From Mycobacterium sp. M26 (GTDB lineage: Bacteria > Actinomycetota > Actinomycetes > Mycobacteriales > Mycobacteriaceae), in assembly GCF_001494595.1 (NCBI RefSeq), contig NZ_LN929908.1:62001-126000 (forward strand): a stretch of DNA of 64,000 nucleotides, in the 5' to 3' direction. Of this stretch, positions 31,976 to 40,786 are shown one piece after another (the stretch's first letter is position 1; each line of letters opens with the position of its first letter). The translations under genes and the position numbers were made by a program. The notes beneath the pieces were generated by a model, which saw nothing but the letters and a program-made list of their open reading frames with translations, made no database searches and was not told the origin of the DNA.

Positions 31976-33391
31976 ACCGGCACCAGTTTGCGACTGCACG
32001 ACACCTATACGGGTACCGTGCGCGACTTCGTGCCGATTCGCCCGGGCCACGCCTCCATCTATCTGTGCGGTGCGACGGTCCAGGGCCTGCCCCATATCGG
32101 CCATGTCCGCAGCGGCGTCGCCTTCGACGTACTGCGGCGCTGGCTGATGGCCAAGGGGTTCGACGTCGCCTTCATCCGCAACGTCACCGACATCGATGAC
32201 AAGATCCTCAACAAGGCCGCCGACGCGGGCCGGCCGTGGTGGGAGTGGGCGGCCACCCACGAGCGCGAGTTCTCCGCCGCCTACGACGCGCTGGGTGTGC
32301 TGCCGCCGTCGGCCGAGCCGCGCGCCACCGGGCACATCACCCAGATCGTCGAACTCATCGAGCGCCTGATCGATACCGGCCACGCCTACACCGGCTCCGG
32401 CGACGTCTACTTCGACGTCCTGAGCTTCTCGGAGTACGGCAAGCTCTCCGGCCACCGCATCGACGACGTCCACCAGGGTGAGGGCGCCGGCGAGGGTAAG
32501 CGCGACCAGCGTGACTTCACCTTGTGGAAGGGCGCCAAGCCCGGCGAACCGTCCTGGCCGACCCCGTGGGGTCGCGGCCGGCCAGGCTGGCACTCCGAAT
32601 GCGTCGCGATGGCCCACGAATACCTCGGCGCCGAGTTCGATATCCACTGCGGTGGTATGGATTTGGTGTTCCCGCATCACGAGAACGAGATCGCCCAGGC
32701 CCGCGCGGCCGGCGACGGCTTCGCCCGGTACTGGCTGCACAACGGTTGGGTCACCATGGGCGGCGAGAAGATGAGCAAGTCGCTGGGCAACGTGCTCGCG
32801 ATTCCTGCTGTGCTGCAACGGGTTCGGCCGGCCGAGCTGCGCTACTACCTGGGCAGCGCGCACTACCGGTCCATGCTGGAGTTCTCCGAGACCGCACTGC
32901 AGGACGCCGTCAAGGCCTACACCGGCATCGAGGAATTCCTGCACCGGGTGCGCACCAGGGTCGGCACCGTCGTTCCGGGCACCTGGACCGAACGATTCGG
33001 CGCCGCACTCGACGACGACCTGGCGGTACCGGTCGCGCTGTCCGAGGTGCACAGTGCCCGCGCCGACGGTAACCGCGCCCTGGAATCCGGCGACCACGAG
33101 ACCGCAATGGTCAAGGCCGGTGAAATCCGCTCCATGATGGGCATTCTCGGGTGCGACCCGCTCGACGAACGCTGGGAGAACCGCGACGAGACCTCGGCGG
33201 CACTCGGTGCCGTCGACGTGCTCGTCCGCGCCGAACTCAAGCGCCGCGACGACGCCCGCCAGAGCCGGGACTGGGGCCAGGCCGACGAGATCCGCGACCG
33301 GCTCAAGGAAGCCGGTATCGAGGTGACCGACACTGCAGACGGCCCGCAATGGGCGCTGCGCGACGAAGGCAGCAAAGCAGATGGCGGGTAA
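31973..33391 (+). CDS. cysS: Cysteinyl-tRNA synthetase
   Basis: 472 residues, class I. The zinc Cys is in YLCGATVQG, the HIGH motif is PHIGHVRSG, and [14 protein letters not shown] and KMSKS (in [11 protein letters not shown]) complete the active site; the C-terminal helical anticodon domain is complete. The frame is open 13 codons upstream, but GTG 31973 fits the leaderless promoter and family length. It overlaps the rRNA methyltransferase gene by 11 bases. The mycothiol ligase MshC is related but lacks the C-terminal domain seen here. Confidence 0.96.
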   Translation: MTGTSLRLHDTYTGTVRDFVPIRPGHASIYLCGATVQGLPHIGHVRSGVAFDVLRRWLMAKGFDVAFIRNVTDIDDKILNKAADAGRPWWEWAATHEREFSAAYDALGVLPPSAEPRATGHITQIVELIERLIDTGHAYTGSGDVYFDVLSFSEYGKLSGHRIDDVHQGEGAGEGKRDQRDFTLWKGAKPGEPSWPTPWGRGRPGWHSECVAMAHEYLGAEFDIHCGGMDLVFPHHENEIAQARAAGDGFARYWLHNGWVTMGGEKMSKSLGNVLAIPAVLQRVRPAELRYYLGSAHYRSMLEFSETALQDAVKAYTGIEEFLHRVRTRVGTVVPGTWTERFGAALDDDLAVPVALSEVHSARADGNRALESGDHETAMVKAGEIRSMMGILGCDPLDERWENRDETSAALGAVDVLVRAELKRRDDARQSRDWGQADEIRDRLKEAGIEVTDTADGPQWALRDEGSKADGG

Positions 33392-34316
33392 CTCCCAGCG
33401 CCGCGGCGCAATTCGCAAGGCCGGCACCAAGAAGGGGCCGACCGTCGGATCCGGTGGTCAGCGCCGGCGCGGTCTGGAAGGCCGCGGCGCCACGCCCCCG
33501 GCGCACATGCGCCCCGGTCATCCCGCCGCCAAGCGGGCCAATAAGCAGGCTCGCAAGCCTGCCACCAAACCCACCGACGAGACCGAGATCGTCCTTGGCC
33601 GTAACCCGGTCGTCGAGTGCCTGCGGGCCGATGCCCCCGCGACCGCGCTCTATGTCGCGCTGGGCGCCGAGGCCGACGAGCGGCTGACCGAGTCGGTGAC
33701 CCTGGCCGCCGACCGTGGCATCCCGATCCTCGAGGTGCCGCGCACCGACCTGGACCGGATGAGCTCCAACGGCCTGCACCAGGGCATCGCTCTGCAGGTG
33801 CCCCCGTACCGCTACGCCCACCCAGACGACCTGCTGGCCTCGGCCACCAGCGATGTCCAACCGGCGCTGTTGGTCGCCCTCGACAACATCTCCGACCCGC
33901 GCAACCTGGGCGCAATCGTTCGTTCGGTCGCGGCTTTCGCCGGCCACGGCGTGCTCATTCCGCAGCGCCGCTCGGCGTCGGTGACGGCGGTGGCGTGGCG
34001 CACCAGTGCCGGCGCGGCAGCACGGGTTCCGGTGGCGCGGGCCACCAACCTCAACCGCACACTCAAGGAGTGGGCCGACGCCGGAGTGCAGGTGATCGGT
34101 CTGGACGCCGAGGGTGACACCACGCTCGACGAGTTGGATGCCACCGGGCCGGTGGTCGTGGTGGTCGGATCCGAGGGCAAGGGGCTGTCGCGGCTGGTGC
34201 GGCAGAACTGCGACGCCGTGGTGTCCATCCCGATGGCCGGCCCGATGGAGTCGTTGAACGCCTCGGTGGCCGCCGGTGTGGTGCTCGCCGAAGTCGCCCG
34301 CCAGCGCCGCGGCTAA
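33381..34316 (+). CDS. rlmB: 23S rRNA 2'-O-methyltransferase (RlmB/TrmH, SpoU family)
   Basis: 311 residues. A basic, disordered N-terminus (about 1-68) comes first. Next is the SpoU substrate-binding domain starting [13 protein letters not shown], then the SPOUT knot domain with [31 protein letters not shown] and [17 protein letters not shown]. These carry the three SPOUT motifs for SAM binding. The target is probably the Gm2251-equivalent of 23S rRNA. It overlaps the cysS end by 11 bases and ends 10 bases before the convergent transporter. Confidence 0.92.
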   Translation: MAGNSQRRGAIRKAGTKKGPTVGSGGQRRRGLEGRGATPPAHMRPGHPAAKRANKQARKPATKPTDETEIVLGRNPVVECLRADAPATALYVALGAEADERLTESVTLAADRGIPILEVPRTDLDRMSSNGLHQGIALQVPPYRYAHPDDLLASATSDVQPALLVALDNISDPRNLGAIVRSVAAFAGHGVLIPQRRSASVTAVAWRTSAGAAARVPVARATNLNRTLKEWADAGVQVIGLDAEGDTTLDELDATGPVVVVVGSEGKGLSRLVRQNCDAVVSIPMAGPMESLNASVAAGVVLAEVARQRRG

Positions 34317-34326
34317 CCGGCTGAGC

Positions 34327-35592
34327 TCACACCCCGATCAGCCGCACGCCCGCCCACAGCGCCACCACGGCGAGCACCAGGCACAGCGGCACGGTCAACA
34401 GGCCGAGCCAGGTGAACTCGCGCACGCTGGTCGGCTCGCCCTGCTGATGCAAGACCCGGCGCCACAACAGATTGGCCAGCGAGCCGACGTAGGTCAGGTT
34501 GGGTCCGATGTTCACCCCGATGAGTACCGCCAGCACCGCCGCCGGGCCGCTGACGAGCGGGAGCAGTACCAGCACCGCGGGCAGGTTGTTCACCACATTG
34601 GACAGCACGGCGGCCAGCGCGGCGATGCCGAGCAGCGCGGTCAGGCCGTCACCGGAGGGCAGCAGGTCACCGGCAGCGGTGTCCAGGCCGTTGACCATGA
34701 CGGCCTTGACCACCACGGCCAGTGCCAGGACGAAGACGCAGAACGGCATGTTCAGTGACCGGACGATGCCGCCGATCGTGCTGCGGCGCTGGGCAAGTGA
34801 GCGCACCCCCAGCACCAGTGCGCCGGCCAGTGCCGCCCAGGCCGGTGAGAGCCCGGCGAACGAGGTGACGGCGAACCCCACCAGGGTCAGCCCCAGCACT
34901 ACCAGCACGAAGACCGGCCGCTCGCCGGGTTCGGGCGCCTCGGCCGCCGGAGCTTCGGCAAGGTCGCCCCGAAACACCCGCCGGAACACCGCGTACTCGG
35001 CCGCGACGGCCACCAGCCACGGGGCTGCCATCAGCACGCTGAACCGGGTGAAGGACAAGCCCGCCGCACTGAACGCCAACAGGTTGGTCAGGTTCGAGAC
35101 AGGCAACAGCAGCGAGGCGGTATTGGACAGGTGCGCCGTGGCGTAGAGGTGCGGGCGGGCCGGCACCCGCAAGGCCCGTACGGTGGCCAGCACTACCGGG
35201 GTCAGCAGCACCACGGTCGCGTCCAGGCTCAGGATCGCCGTTGTCGCCGCCGCGACCACGAACACCTGACCGAGCAGCCGGCGCGGGTTGCCGGAGCTGG
35301 TGCGGGCCATCCAGGCACCGGCGGCGTCGAACAACCCCTCGTCATCGCACAGCCCGGCCAGCACCAGGACCGCGGCCAGGAACACCACCACGGGCAGCAT
35401 TCGGTCCATCTCGGTGAGCGCGTCGTGCGGCGACACCGCGCCGATGGTGACGACGACGGCGGCGGCCGGTACCGCCACCACGGCCTCCGACCAGCCGGCC
35501 GGTCGCACGATGGCGAAGACCAGGACGACGACGAGCGCCGCCACAGCGCTGATCAGCACGGCGCCGGACCTCTCAGTGCGTGCACGTGCCAA
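34327..35592 (-). CDS. ArsB/SLC13-type membrane transporter
   Basis: 421 residues with about 10-11 membrane helices. The first spans about 11-28, and repeated NLT/NNLPA-type segments (LPVSNLTNLLAFSA, LSNVVNNLPAVL, GVNIGPNLTYVGSLAN) mark the ion-transporter superfamily. Corresponds to arsB2 (Rv3578). Arsenite efflux is the name-giving role, but no ars regulator or reductase is nearby, so the anion is uncertain. The apparent start is TTG at 35592, 15 bases after a TAGGGT -10; in-frame GTG codons downstream are alternatives. Next to a Zur-controlled operon but divergent from it. Confidence 0.83.
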   Translation of the reverse strand: MARARTERSGAVLISAVAALVVVLVFAIVRPAGWSEAVVAVPAAAVVVTIGAVSPHDALTEMDRMLPVVVFLAAVLVLAGLCDDEGLFDAAGAWMARTSSGNPRRLLGQVFVVAAATTAILSLDATVVLLTPVVLATVRALRVPARPHLYATAHLSNTASLLLPVSNLTNLLAFSAAGLSFTRFSVLMAAPWLVAVAAEYAVFRRVFRGDLAEAPAAEAPEPGERPVFVLVVLGLTLVGFAVTSFAGLSPAWAALAGALVLGVRSLAQRRSTIGGIVRSLNMPFCVFVLALAVVVKAVMVNGLDTAAGDLLPSGDGLTALLGIAALAAVLSNVVNNLPAVLVLLPLVSGPAAVLAVLIGVNIGPNLTYVGSLANLLWRRVLHQQGEPTSVREFTWLGLLTVPLCLVLAVVALWAGVRLIGV

Positions 35593-35649
35593 GCCACCCG
35601 ATCACCCTACGGGCGCACCCTGACCGATCGCCGCTCGCGCACGCGGCTT

Positions 35650-35668
35650 AATGACAACGATTGTCATT
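35650..35668 (+). promoter_or_regulatory. Zur-type operator 1 upstream of rpmB
   Basis: AATGACAA-CGA-TTGTCATT is a perfect inverted repeat with 8-base arms, in the style of Fur-family boxes. It lies 60 bases before the rpmB start, in the gap shared with the divergent transporter. Confidence 0.6.
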
Positions 35669-35700
35669 TAACCTCGACTGGGCTAGTGTCTCGTCTTGTC

Positions 35701-35717
35701 GAAAACCATTTTCATTA
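35701..35717 (+). promoter_or_regulatory. Zur-type operator 2 upstream of rpmB
   Basis: GAAAA-CCA-TTTTC (35701-35713) followed by ATTA. It matches the site before znuA (40714-40730) over 17 bases except three positions. This resemblance at two zinc-linked loci is the best evidence that both bind Zur. Confidence 0.65.
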
Positions 35718-35727
35718 AGGATGGACC

Positions 35728-35964
35728 ATGTCCCGCCACTGCCAGGTCACCGGCCGCGCTCCCGGATTCGGTAACGCGGTGTCGCATTCGCATCGGCGCA
35801 CCCGCCGCCGCTGGGATCCGAACATTCAGCGCAAGACCTACTACCTGCCGTCTGAGGGGCGCCGGGTGACGCTGCGTGTCAGCGCCAAGGGCATCAAGGT
35901 CATCGACCGCGACGGCATCGAGGCGGTTGTCAGCAGGCTGCGCCGGGAAGGTCAGCGAATCTGA
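35728..35964 (+). CDS. rpmB: Zinc-independent 50S ribosomal protein L28 paralogue
   Basis: 78 residues. [21 protein letters not shown] is the L28 core. The zinc-ribbon cysteines are mostly gone: CQVTG keeps one Cys where the usual form has CxxC, and the C-terminal pair is absent. Such C-minus paralogues replace the zinc-binding forms when zinc is scarce. ATG 35728 has AAGGA upstream. First gene of a rpmB-rpmG-rpsR operon behind two Zur-like boxes, stops and starts overlapping as TGATG. Confidence 0.94.
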   Translation: MSRHCQVTGRAPGFGNAVSHSHRRTRRRWDPNIQRKTYYLPSEGRRVTLRVSAKGIKVIDRDGIEAVVSRLRREGQRI

Positions 35965-36128
35965 TGGCGCGCAACGAGATCCGGCCGAAGATCAAACTGC
36001 GCTCGACTGCGGGCACCGGCTACACCTACATCACCCGCAAGAACCGCCGCAATGACCCGGACCGGCTGGTGCTCAAGAAGTACGACCCGATCATCCGGCG
36101 GCATGTCGACTTCAGGGAGGAACGCTGA
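35964..36128 (+). CDS. rpmG: Zinc-independent 50S ribosomal protein L33 paralogue
   Basis: 54 residues: [20 protein letters not shown] continues into [21 protein letters not shown], the L33 fold with no Cys at all, so it is the C-minus form. Read from the sequence by hand, because it is short. Its ATG overlaps the rpmB stop and its TGA overlaps the rpsR start by one base each, implying translational coupling across the operon. Confidence 0.94.
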   Translation: MARNEIRPKIKLRSTAGTGYTYITRKNRRNDPDRLVLKKYDPIIRRHVDFREER

Positions 36129-36373
36129 TGGCCACCAGACGCCCGAGGTCGAACGCCGCACCAGCCAAGCGGCGCGCCAATCAGCTTCGCGCCCTGGGCA
36201 TCACGACGGTGGACTACAAGGATGTCCAGCTGCTGCGGACCTTCATCAGCGACAAGGGCAAGATCCGGTCCCGCTCGGTGACAGGGCTGACGGTTCAGCA
36301 GCAACGCACGGTCGCCACGGCGATCAAGAACGCCCGGGAGATGGCGCTGCTGCCATACGCCGGATCGCGCTGA
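36128..36373 (+). CDS. rpsR: Zinc-independent 30S ribosomal protein S18 paralogue
   Basis: 81 residues. The S18 core is visible in [21 protein letters not shown] and the C-terminal [21 protein letters not shown]. It lacks Cys, as expected for the alternative form. It directly follows rpmG (TGATG). In H37Rv and M. smegmatis an rpsN2 (S14) gene lies between these two genes (recalled); here there is no room for it. Confidence 0.94.
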   Translation: MATRRPRSNAAPAKRRANQLRALGITTVDYKDVQLLRTFISDKGKIRSRSVTGLTVQQQRTVATAIKNAREMALLPYAGSR

Positions 36374-36374
36374 A

Positions 36375-37295
36375 TCAGGTCCACGGGTCGGCGCGCTGCC
36401 ACACTGTGGGCAGATGCAGCCGCACCCCATCGCGCTCGGCCAGCCGCGACAGGATCCGCATCGTGGCGTCGAGATCGTCTGCGGCAAAAGGCAATGCGCG
36501 GATCGGCTCGGACAGCGGCCGGAAGAAATCATCCCAGTGGATCAGGACCACCCGGCGCGCACCGACGGTCGTGACGGTCTGCTCCCAGTACCGGGTGACG
36601 TAATCCTCGGGCTGGGGCCCGAGTTGGCCCACGCCGAGGTAGGCGACGTCGGCGCGCTGGCCGTCCAGGGCGCCGGGCACGAACCCAGCGCTGCCCTGGA
36701 TCAACAGACGCCGGTCGCTGGGGCCGTGGTGAATCAATGTTGACCAGGCTTCCCCGCAGCGATACGCCGACACCCGCACCGGCGGCACCACGGGTTCGAC
36801 GATCTCACCCGGGAAGCGGTCCGGCGGGCAGTGGTGCGACTCGATCAGCGTCACGTCGAACGGACCGAGGTGGATCACCGCGCCGGAGTCGGCCACCACC
36901 ACTGTTTCGGGGGAAAGGCCCTGTCCGCGAGCCACATTCGCGGCAGACTCACCGCCGACCACCCGGGCGCCCGTGCGCTGGGCCACCACCGCCGAATCCA
37001 GGACGTGGTCGTAGTGGGTGTGCACCGGCAGCACGGCTGCCAGCCGGTTGATCCTGGCCCGGTTCAGGCAGTAGTCGATCCGCGACTCCGAGGGTGCCAG
37101 CCGGCGCAGTCCTACCTCCACCAGGCTGGGGCGGGAGAAGAACCCGTCGGTCAGAATCGCTGTGGTGCCGTCGTCGACCAGTAGCGTCGACACTCCGAGC
37201 CAGGTGATCGACAGTGCCGAATCCGGCTCCGCCACCGGCACGTCGAAGAGGTCCTGATACCTGGAGAGGTCCGGGCGCCCCAGCTTGAGCCGCAT
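36375..37295 (-). CDS. Metallo-beta-lactamase-fold hydrolase (Rv3577-like)
   Basis: 306 residues. The metal site is readable: VHTHYDHVLD supplies HxHxDH-type ligands, with LIESHHCPPD, IQGSAGF and LIHWDDFF further on. The overall layout is like the NAPE-PLD/UlaG-type lactonase branch; the substrate is unknown. ATG 37295 gives MRLKLGRPDLSRY and overlaps the pxpA stop (TGATG), so the two are translationally coupled; the longer frame runs into pxpA. It ends 1 base after rpsR, tail to tail. Confidence 0.85.
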   Translation of the reverse strand: MRLKLGRPDLSRYQDLFDVPVAEPDSALSITWLGVSTLLVDDGTTAILTDGFFSRPSLVEVGLRRLAPSESRIDYCLNRARINRLAAVLPVHTHYDHVLDSAVVAQRTGARVVGGESAANVARGQGLSPETVVVADSGAVIHLGPFDVTLIESHHCPPDRFPGEIVEPVVPPVRVSAYRCGEAWSTLIHHGPSDRRLLIQGSAGFVPGALDGQRADVAYLGVGQLGPQPEDYVTRYWEQTVTTVGARRVVLIHWDDFFRPLSEPIRALPFAADDLDATMRILSRLAERDGVRLHLPTVWQRADPWT

Positions 37296-38053
37296 CAGCT
37301 GAACGCCGTCAGGTCGACACCCTCGGTGAGCAGCCGCGTGCGCACCGCGGTGGCGATCTCCACCGCACCGGGTGAATCGCCATGCACGCACACCGATTCC
37401 ACCTCGACGCCGATCGTCGTGCCGTCGATCGCGGTGACCTGGCCGGCCGTCACCATCGTCGCGACGCGTTCGGCGATCTGCACCGGGTCGTGCAGCACAG
37501 CGCCCGTGACGCGCCGCGAGACCAACTGCCCGTCGGGTTGGTAGGCCCGGTCGGCGAACGCCTCGGCGACGGTACGCAGGCCCAGTTTCCCTGCCTCCTC
37601 GAAGAACACCGACCCGGCCAGTCCCAGCACCGGCAGTCCCGGGTCGACGGTGTGCACGGCTTGGGCCACCGCGCGGGCCTGCCTGCGGTCGGTGACGATG
37701 GTGTTGTACAGCGCGCCATGGGGTTTGACGTAGCCCACCCCGGTCCCGGCGGCCTGGGCCAGCGCCTGTAATGCGCCGATCTGATAGATGATGTCGGCGG
37801 TCAGCTCAGCCGGCTCCACGTCGATGTAACGGCGCCCGAAACCGGCAAGGTCGAAATACCCGACCTGGGCCCCGATCCGAACCCCCGATTGCGCAGCCGA
37901 CTCACAGGTGCGGGCCAGCCGGACCGGGTTGCCGGCGTGAAAGCCGCACGCCAGGTTGGCGCTGGTGACGATCCCGAGCATGGCGTCGTCGTCACCGAGT
38001 TCCCACACCCCGAAGCCTTCGCCCAGGTCTGCATTCAGATCGACTGATGGCAC
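37295..38053 (-). CDS. pxpA: LamB/YcsF family, 5-oxoprolinase subunit A
   Basis: 252 residues. DLNADLGEGFG (about 5-15), CGFHAGNP and KPHGALYN are hallmark metal-site motifs of PxpA. With PxpB and PxpC it hydrolyses 5-oxoproline to glutamate using ATP. Neither partner gene is next to it here, which is unusual; they may be elsewhere, or this copy may serve the overlapping metallo-beta-lactamase gene. The GTG start at 38053 is 39 bases after znuB. Confidence 0.9.
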   Translation of the reverse strand: MPSVDLNADLGEGFGVWELGDDDAMLGIVTSANLACGFHAGNPVRLARTCESAAQSGVRIGAQVGYFDLAGFGRRYIDVEPAELTADIIYQIGALQALAQAAGTGVGYVKPHGALYNTIVTDRRQARAVAQAVHTVDPGLPVLGLAGSVFFEEAGKLGLRTVAEAFADRAYQPDGQLVSRRVTGAVLHDPVQIAERVATMVTAGQVTAIDGTTIGVEVESVCVHGDSPGAVEIATAVRTRLLTEGVDLTAFS

Positions 38054-38092
38054 CAGTTCAGCCTATGGGGCGGTGCGCTGTGGTGACAGCGA

Positions 38093-38959
38093 TTACGCCG
38101 CGGCGGGATCGTGCTGGCGACGGCTGATCGCCCAACACACCAGGTAGATCACGAACGAGATCGTGGTGACGAACACCGACACCGGGACGCCGGGCGCCAG
38201 TGACAGCGTGATGCCCGCGACCGCCGACACCTCGGCGAAGATCACCGACGCCGCAATCACCGCCACCGGCGAACTGAACACCCGGGCCGCGGCTGCCGCG
38301 GGGGTGATCAGCAGCGACATCACCAGCAGCGCACCGACGATCTGCACGCCCTGGGCGGCGACCACACCGACCAGCGCGGCGAACACGATGCCCAGGGCCC
38401 GCACCGGAACTCCGCGCGCGGCAGCCACTTCCGGGTCGGCCGTGGCGAACAGCAGCGGCCGGTAGCTGACCGCCAGCACCACGACCACCACCACCGTCAC
38501 CCCGACCAGCAGCGCCAGGCCCGAGTACCCGACGCCGACGATCTGCCCGGTCAGCAGCGCGAAGCTGGTTCCGGTCCGGCCCGGATAGAGATGGATGAAC
38601 AGCACCGCCAAGCCCAGGCCGAACGCCAGCACCACACCGATCGCGGAGTCGCGTTCGCGGGCCCGTTGACCCAGGACGCCGAACAGGATTGCCGCCAGGC
38701 CGCAGCCCAGCAGTGCGCCGATCCCGACGTTGAAACCGGCCAGCAGAGCGAACGCCGCGCCGGTCAGCGACAGCTCGCTGGAACCGTGTACCGCGAACGA
38801 CATCTGGCGCATCACGATGAACGGTCCGATCAGGCCCGCGACCAACGCCAGCAGCGCGGCCGCGATGAGTGCCTGCTGGACGAAGTCGCGGCTGAGCAGA
38901 TCCGCGGTGATGTGGAACGAGAACAGGTGGCCCAGCAGGTGGGAGAGTTCGTCACTCAT
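38093..38959 (-). CDS. znuB: Zinc ABC transporter permease ZnuB
   Basis: 288 residues with about eight membrane helices, ABC-3 family. Typical segments are FVQQALIAAALLALVAGLIG near the start, MRQMSFAVHGSSELSLTGAA, and GVVAAQGVQIVGALLVMSLL towards the end. It imports Zn2+ (or Mn2+) through the membrane with ZnuC and ZnuA. ATG 38959 overlaps the znuC end by 8 bases. Third gene of znuA-znuC-znuB, expected to be induced under zinc limitation through the operator before znuA. Confidence 0.92.
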   Translation of the reverse strand: MSDELSHLLGHLFSFHITADLLSRDFVQQALIAAALLALVAGLIGPFIVMRQMSFAVHGSSELSLTGAAFALLAGFNVGIGALLGCGLAAILFGVLGQRARERDSAIGVVLAFGLGLAVLFIHLYPGRTGTSFALLTGQIVGVGYSGLALLVGVTVVVVVVLAVSYRPLLFATADPEVAAARGVPVRALGIVFAALVGVVAAQGVQIVGALLVMSLLITPAAAAARVFSSPVAVIAASVIFAEVSAVAGITLSLAPGVPVSVFVTTISFVIYLVCWAISRRQHDPAAA

Positions 38960-39764
38960 GGGTATGGCCCTGGGTGTGTCCGGAGTGGTCGAAATGCTCG
39001 CCGACCACCACGTAGCGGTTGCCGACCTGGACCACCTGGATGTCGGCCTGGTACAGCTCGGAGAGCGTCTCCGACGTCATCACCTCGGCCACCGTGCCGA
39101 TCCGGAACCGGCCGTCGACCAGATAGATGATCCGGTCGACATAGGGCAGCACCGGATTGACCTCGTGGGTCACGAACATGACCGCGGTGCCGGACTGCCT
39201 GCGCCGATCGATCAGCGTGGCGACCAGCCGGGCGTTGGCGGGGTCGAGGTTCAGCAGCGGCTCGTCACATAGCAGCAGCACCGGATCGCTGGCCAGCGCC
39301 TGGGCGACGCGCACCCGCTGCAGCTCACCACCCGACATCACCCCGACGGCAACCTTCGCCAGCTTCAGCGCGTGGACCTGGGCCAGCGCCCGGTCGACGG
39401 CCTCGCGGCGGTGGTGGCGCGCGGTGCGGTTCAGCGGTGCCACCCCCCAGCGGTGTCCGTCGATGCCCAGCCGGACCAGATCGCGCCCGCGCAGGCTCAG
39501 GCCGCGGTCCACGGCGCGGTGCTGGGGCACGTACCCGATCTTCTCGCTGCCCGCTTCGACGGGCTGGCCCTGGATCGTCGCGGTGCCCGCGGTCAGCGGG
39601 AGCTGGCCGAGCAGCACCTTGAGCAGCGACGTCTTCCCGGTTCCGTTGGGTCCCAGGATCGCGATGAACTCACCGGCTGACACCGTCAGGTCGAGGTGGT
39701 CCCACAGCACCCGGTCGCCGAAGGCCAACCGGGCACCGGTTAGCGAAACGACCTCGGCAGCCAC
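38952..39764 (-). CDS. znuC: Zinc ABC transporter ATP-binding protein ZnuC
   Basis: 270 residues. Walker A GPNGTGKTS (about 39-47), Q-loop GYVPQHR, signature MSGGELQRV, Walker B VLLLCDEPL and the switch His in FVTHEV. The C-terminal tail is His-rich (EHFDHSGHTQGHTHE), a likely zinc-sensing or zinc-buffering element often seen in ZnuC. It starts 9 bases after znuA and overlaps znuB. Confidence 0.93.
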   Translation of the reverse strand: MAAEVVSLTGARLAFGDRVLWDHLDLTVSAGEFIAILGPNGTGKTSLLKVLLGQLPLTAGTATIQGQPVEAGSEKIGYVPQHRAVDRGLSLRGRDLVRLGIDGHRWGVAPLNRTARHHRREAVDRALAQVHALKLAKVAVGVMSGGELQRVRVAQALASDPVLLLCDEPLLNLDPANARLVATLIDRRRQSGTAVMFVTHEVNPVLPYVDRIIYLVDGRFRIGTVAEVMTSETLSELYQADIQVVQVGNRYVVVGEHFDHSGHTQGHTHE

Positions 39765-39773
39765 AAGCAGTGA

Positions 39774-40691
39774 TTATCGGTTCTGCTGCAGTGCGCCCGC
39801 CAACCGGTCCGCGGTATCGCGCTGCCAGGTCAGGTAGTCGCTGCCGTTGGGCAGGGTCTCGGTGACCTCCACGATGGGCACCCCGGCGGCCTGAGCGGCA
39901 GCCTGGACCTGCTTTGTCACCTCGGTGATGGTCTGGGCATTGAACACCACAGCGGACACCTGGCGGCTCTTGATCAGGTCGAGCATGGCGGCGACGTCGA
40001 CCGGCGCCGGGTCGGTGTCCTGCTCGACGGCGCTGGCGAAGCCCTCGGGTGTCTTGTCCGTCAGGCCGGCGGCGACCAGCAGATAGTGCGCGACCGGTTC
40101 GGTGGCCACCACCGCCGCGCCGGGATGGGTGCTGCGGATGGCCTTCTCGGTCTGCTCGATCGCGTCGGCGCTGCGGTTGAAGTTGGCGGCGTTGGTCTTG
40201 TAGTCCGCGGCGTGCGCGGGATCCTCCTGGCCGAGCTTGTCGGCGATCGAGGTGGCCACCGCCTTGGCGGTGCCGAGGTCGTAGAAGACGTGCTCGTTGG
40301 CCGGGCTGGGCTCGCCGAGGGCGCCGGTGTTCAGCAGCTTGTAGGCGTCGATGGAGGCGACGTTGGGGTGGCTGGCCAGGATGTCGTCGACCCAGTGGTC
40401 GTAGCCGCCGCCGTTGAAGACCACCAGGGAGGCGTCGGTGATCGCGGCCGCGTCGGAGGGGCTGGCCTCGAAGGAATGCGGGTCGGCTGAGGCGCTGGTG
40501 ATGATCGAGGACACCTTGGCGTGATCGCCCGCGACGGCCTGGGCGATGCTGCCCCAGACGTCGGTGGAAGCGACGACGGTCGGGGTGGTGGATGCCGGCC
40601 CCGCCCCCTCGGTCTTCTTGTCACCACCGCACGCGCTGAGCCCGACCGACAACACCAGTGCCGACACCGCGACAACCGCTCCTGCGCGCAC
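39774..40691 (-). CDS. znuA: Zinc-binding lipoprotein ZnuA
   Basis: 305 residues from GTG 40691, chosen because AAGGAG lies 5 bases before it; an in-frame GTG two codons upstream overlaps that SD. The signal peptide ends in the lipobox LSAC. Metal-ligand segments of cluster A-I binding proteins are visible: ADPHSFEASPSD, GGGYDHWVDD and EPVAHYLL, with acidic VFNAQT/ETLPNG loops at the end. It captures Zn2+ outside the membrane for ZnuBC. A Zur-type box overlaps the promoter. Confidence 0.92.
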   Translation of the reverse strand: MRAGAVVAVSALVLSVGLSACGGDKKTEGAGPASTTPTVVASTDVWGSIAQAVAGDHAKVSSIITSASADPHSFEASPSDAAAITDASLVVFNGGGYDHWVDDILASHPNVASIDAYKLLNTGALGEPSPANEHVFYDLGTAKAVATSIADKLGQEDPAHAADYKTNAANFNRSADAIEQTEKAIRSTHPGAAVVATEPVAHYLLVAAGLTDKTPEGFASAVEQDTDPAPVDVAAMLDLIKSRQVSAVVFNAQTITEVTKQVQAAAQAAGVPIVEVTETLPNGSDYLTWQRDTADRLAGALQQNR

Positions 40692-40712
40692 AATCACTCC
40701 TTCTCATGCAAA

Positions 40713-40738
40713 TGAAAACCGTTTCCAATAGAGTGTAG
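40713..40738 (-). promoter_or_regulatory. znuA promoter with Zur-type operator
   Basis: On the minus strand the -10 TACACT (40737-40732) is followed by the near-palindrome TGGAAACGGTTTTCA (40727-40713), placed over the expected transcription start. The box shares GAAAACC-R-TTT-Y-CA with operator 2 before rpmB, on the opposite strand sense. Confidence 0.65.
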
Positions 40739-40772
40739 AGTACTCCTGCGGGGCTAACGCAAGCCGATCCGC

Positions 40773-40778
40773 TAATCT
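40773..40778 (+). promoter_or_regulatory. -10 element of the LacI regulator gene
   Basis: TAATCT, 8 bases before the ATG at 40787, the spacing also seen before lysS and cysS; it suggests a leaderless transcript. Confidence 0.4.
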
Positions 40779-40786
40779 CACAGAGC

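Noticed and set aside
31406..33430. Very long minus-strand open frame (674 codons) opposite ispF/cysS, and similar ones opposite ftsH and clpC1
   Set aside because: They mirror high-GC codon structure of well-identified genes on the plus strand and show no protein-family features.
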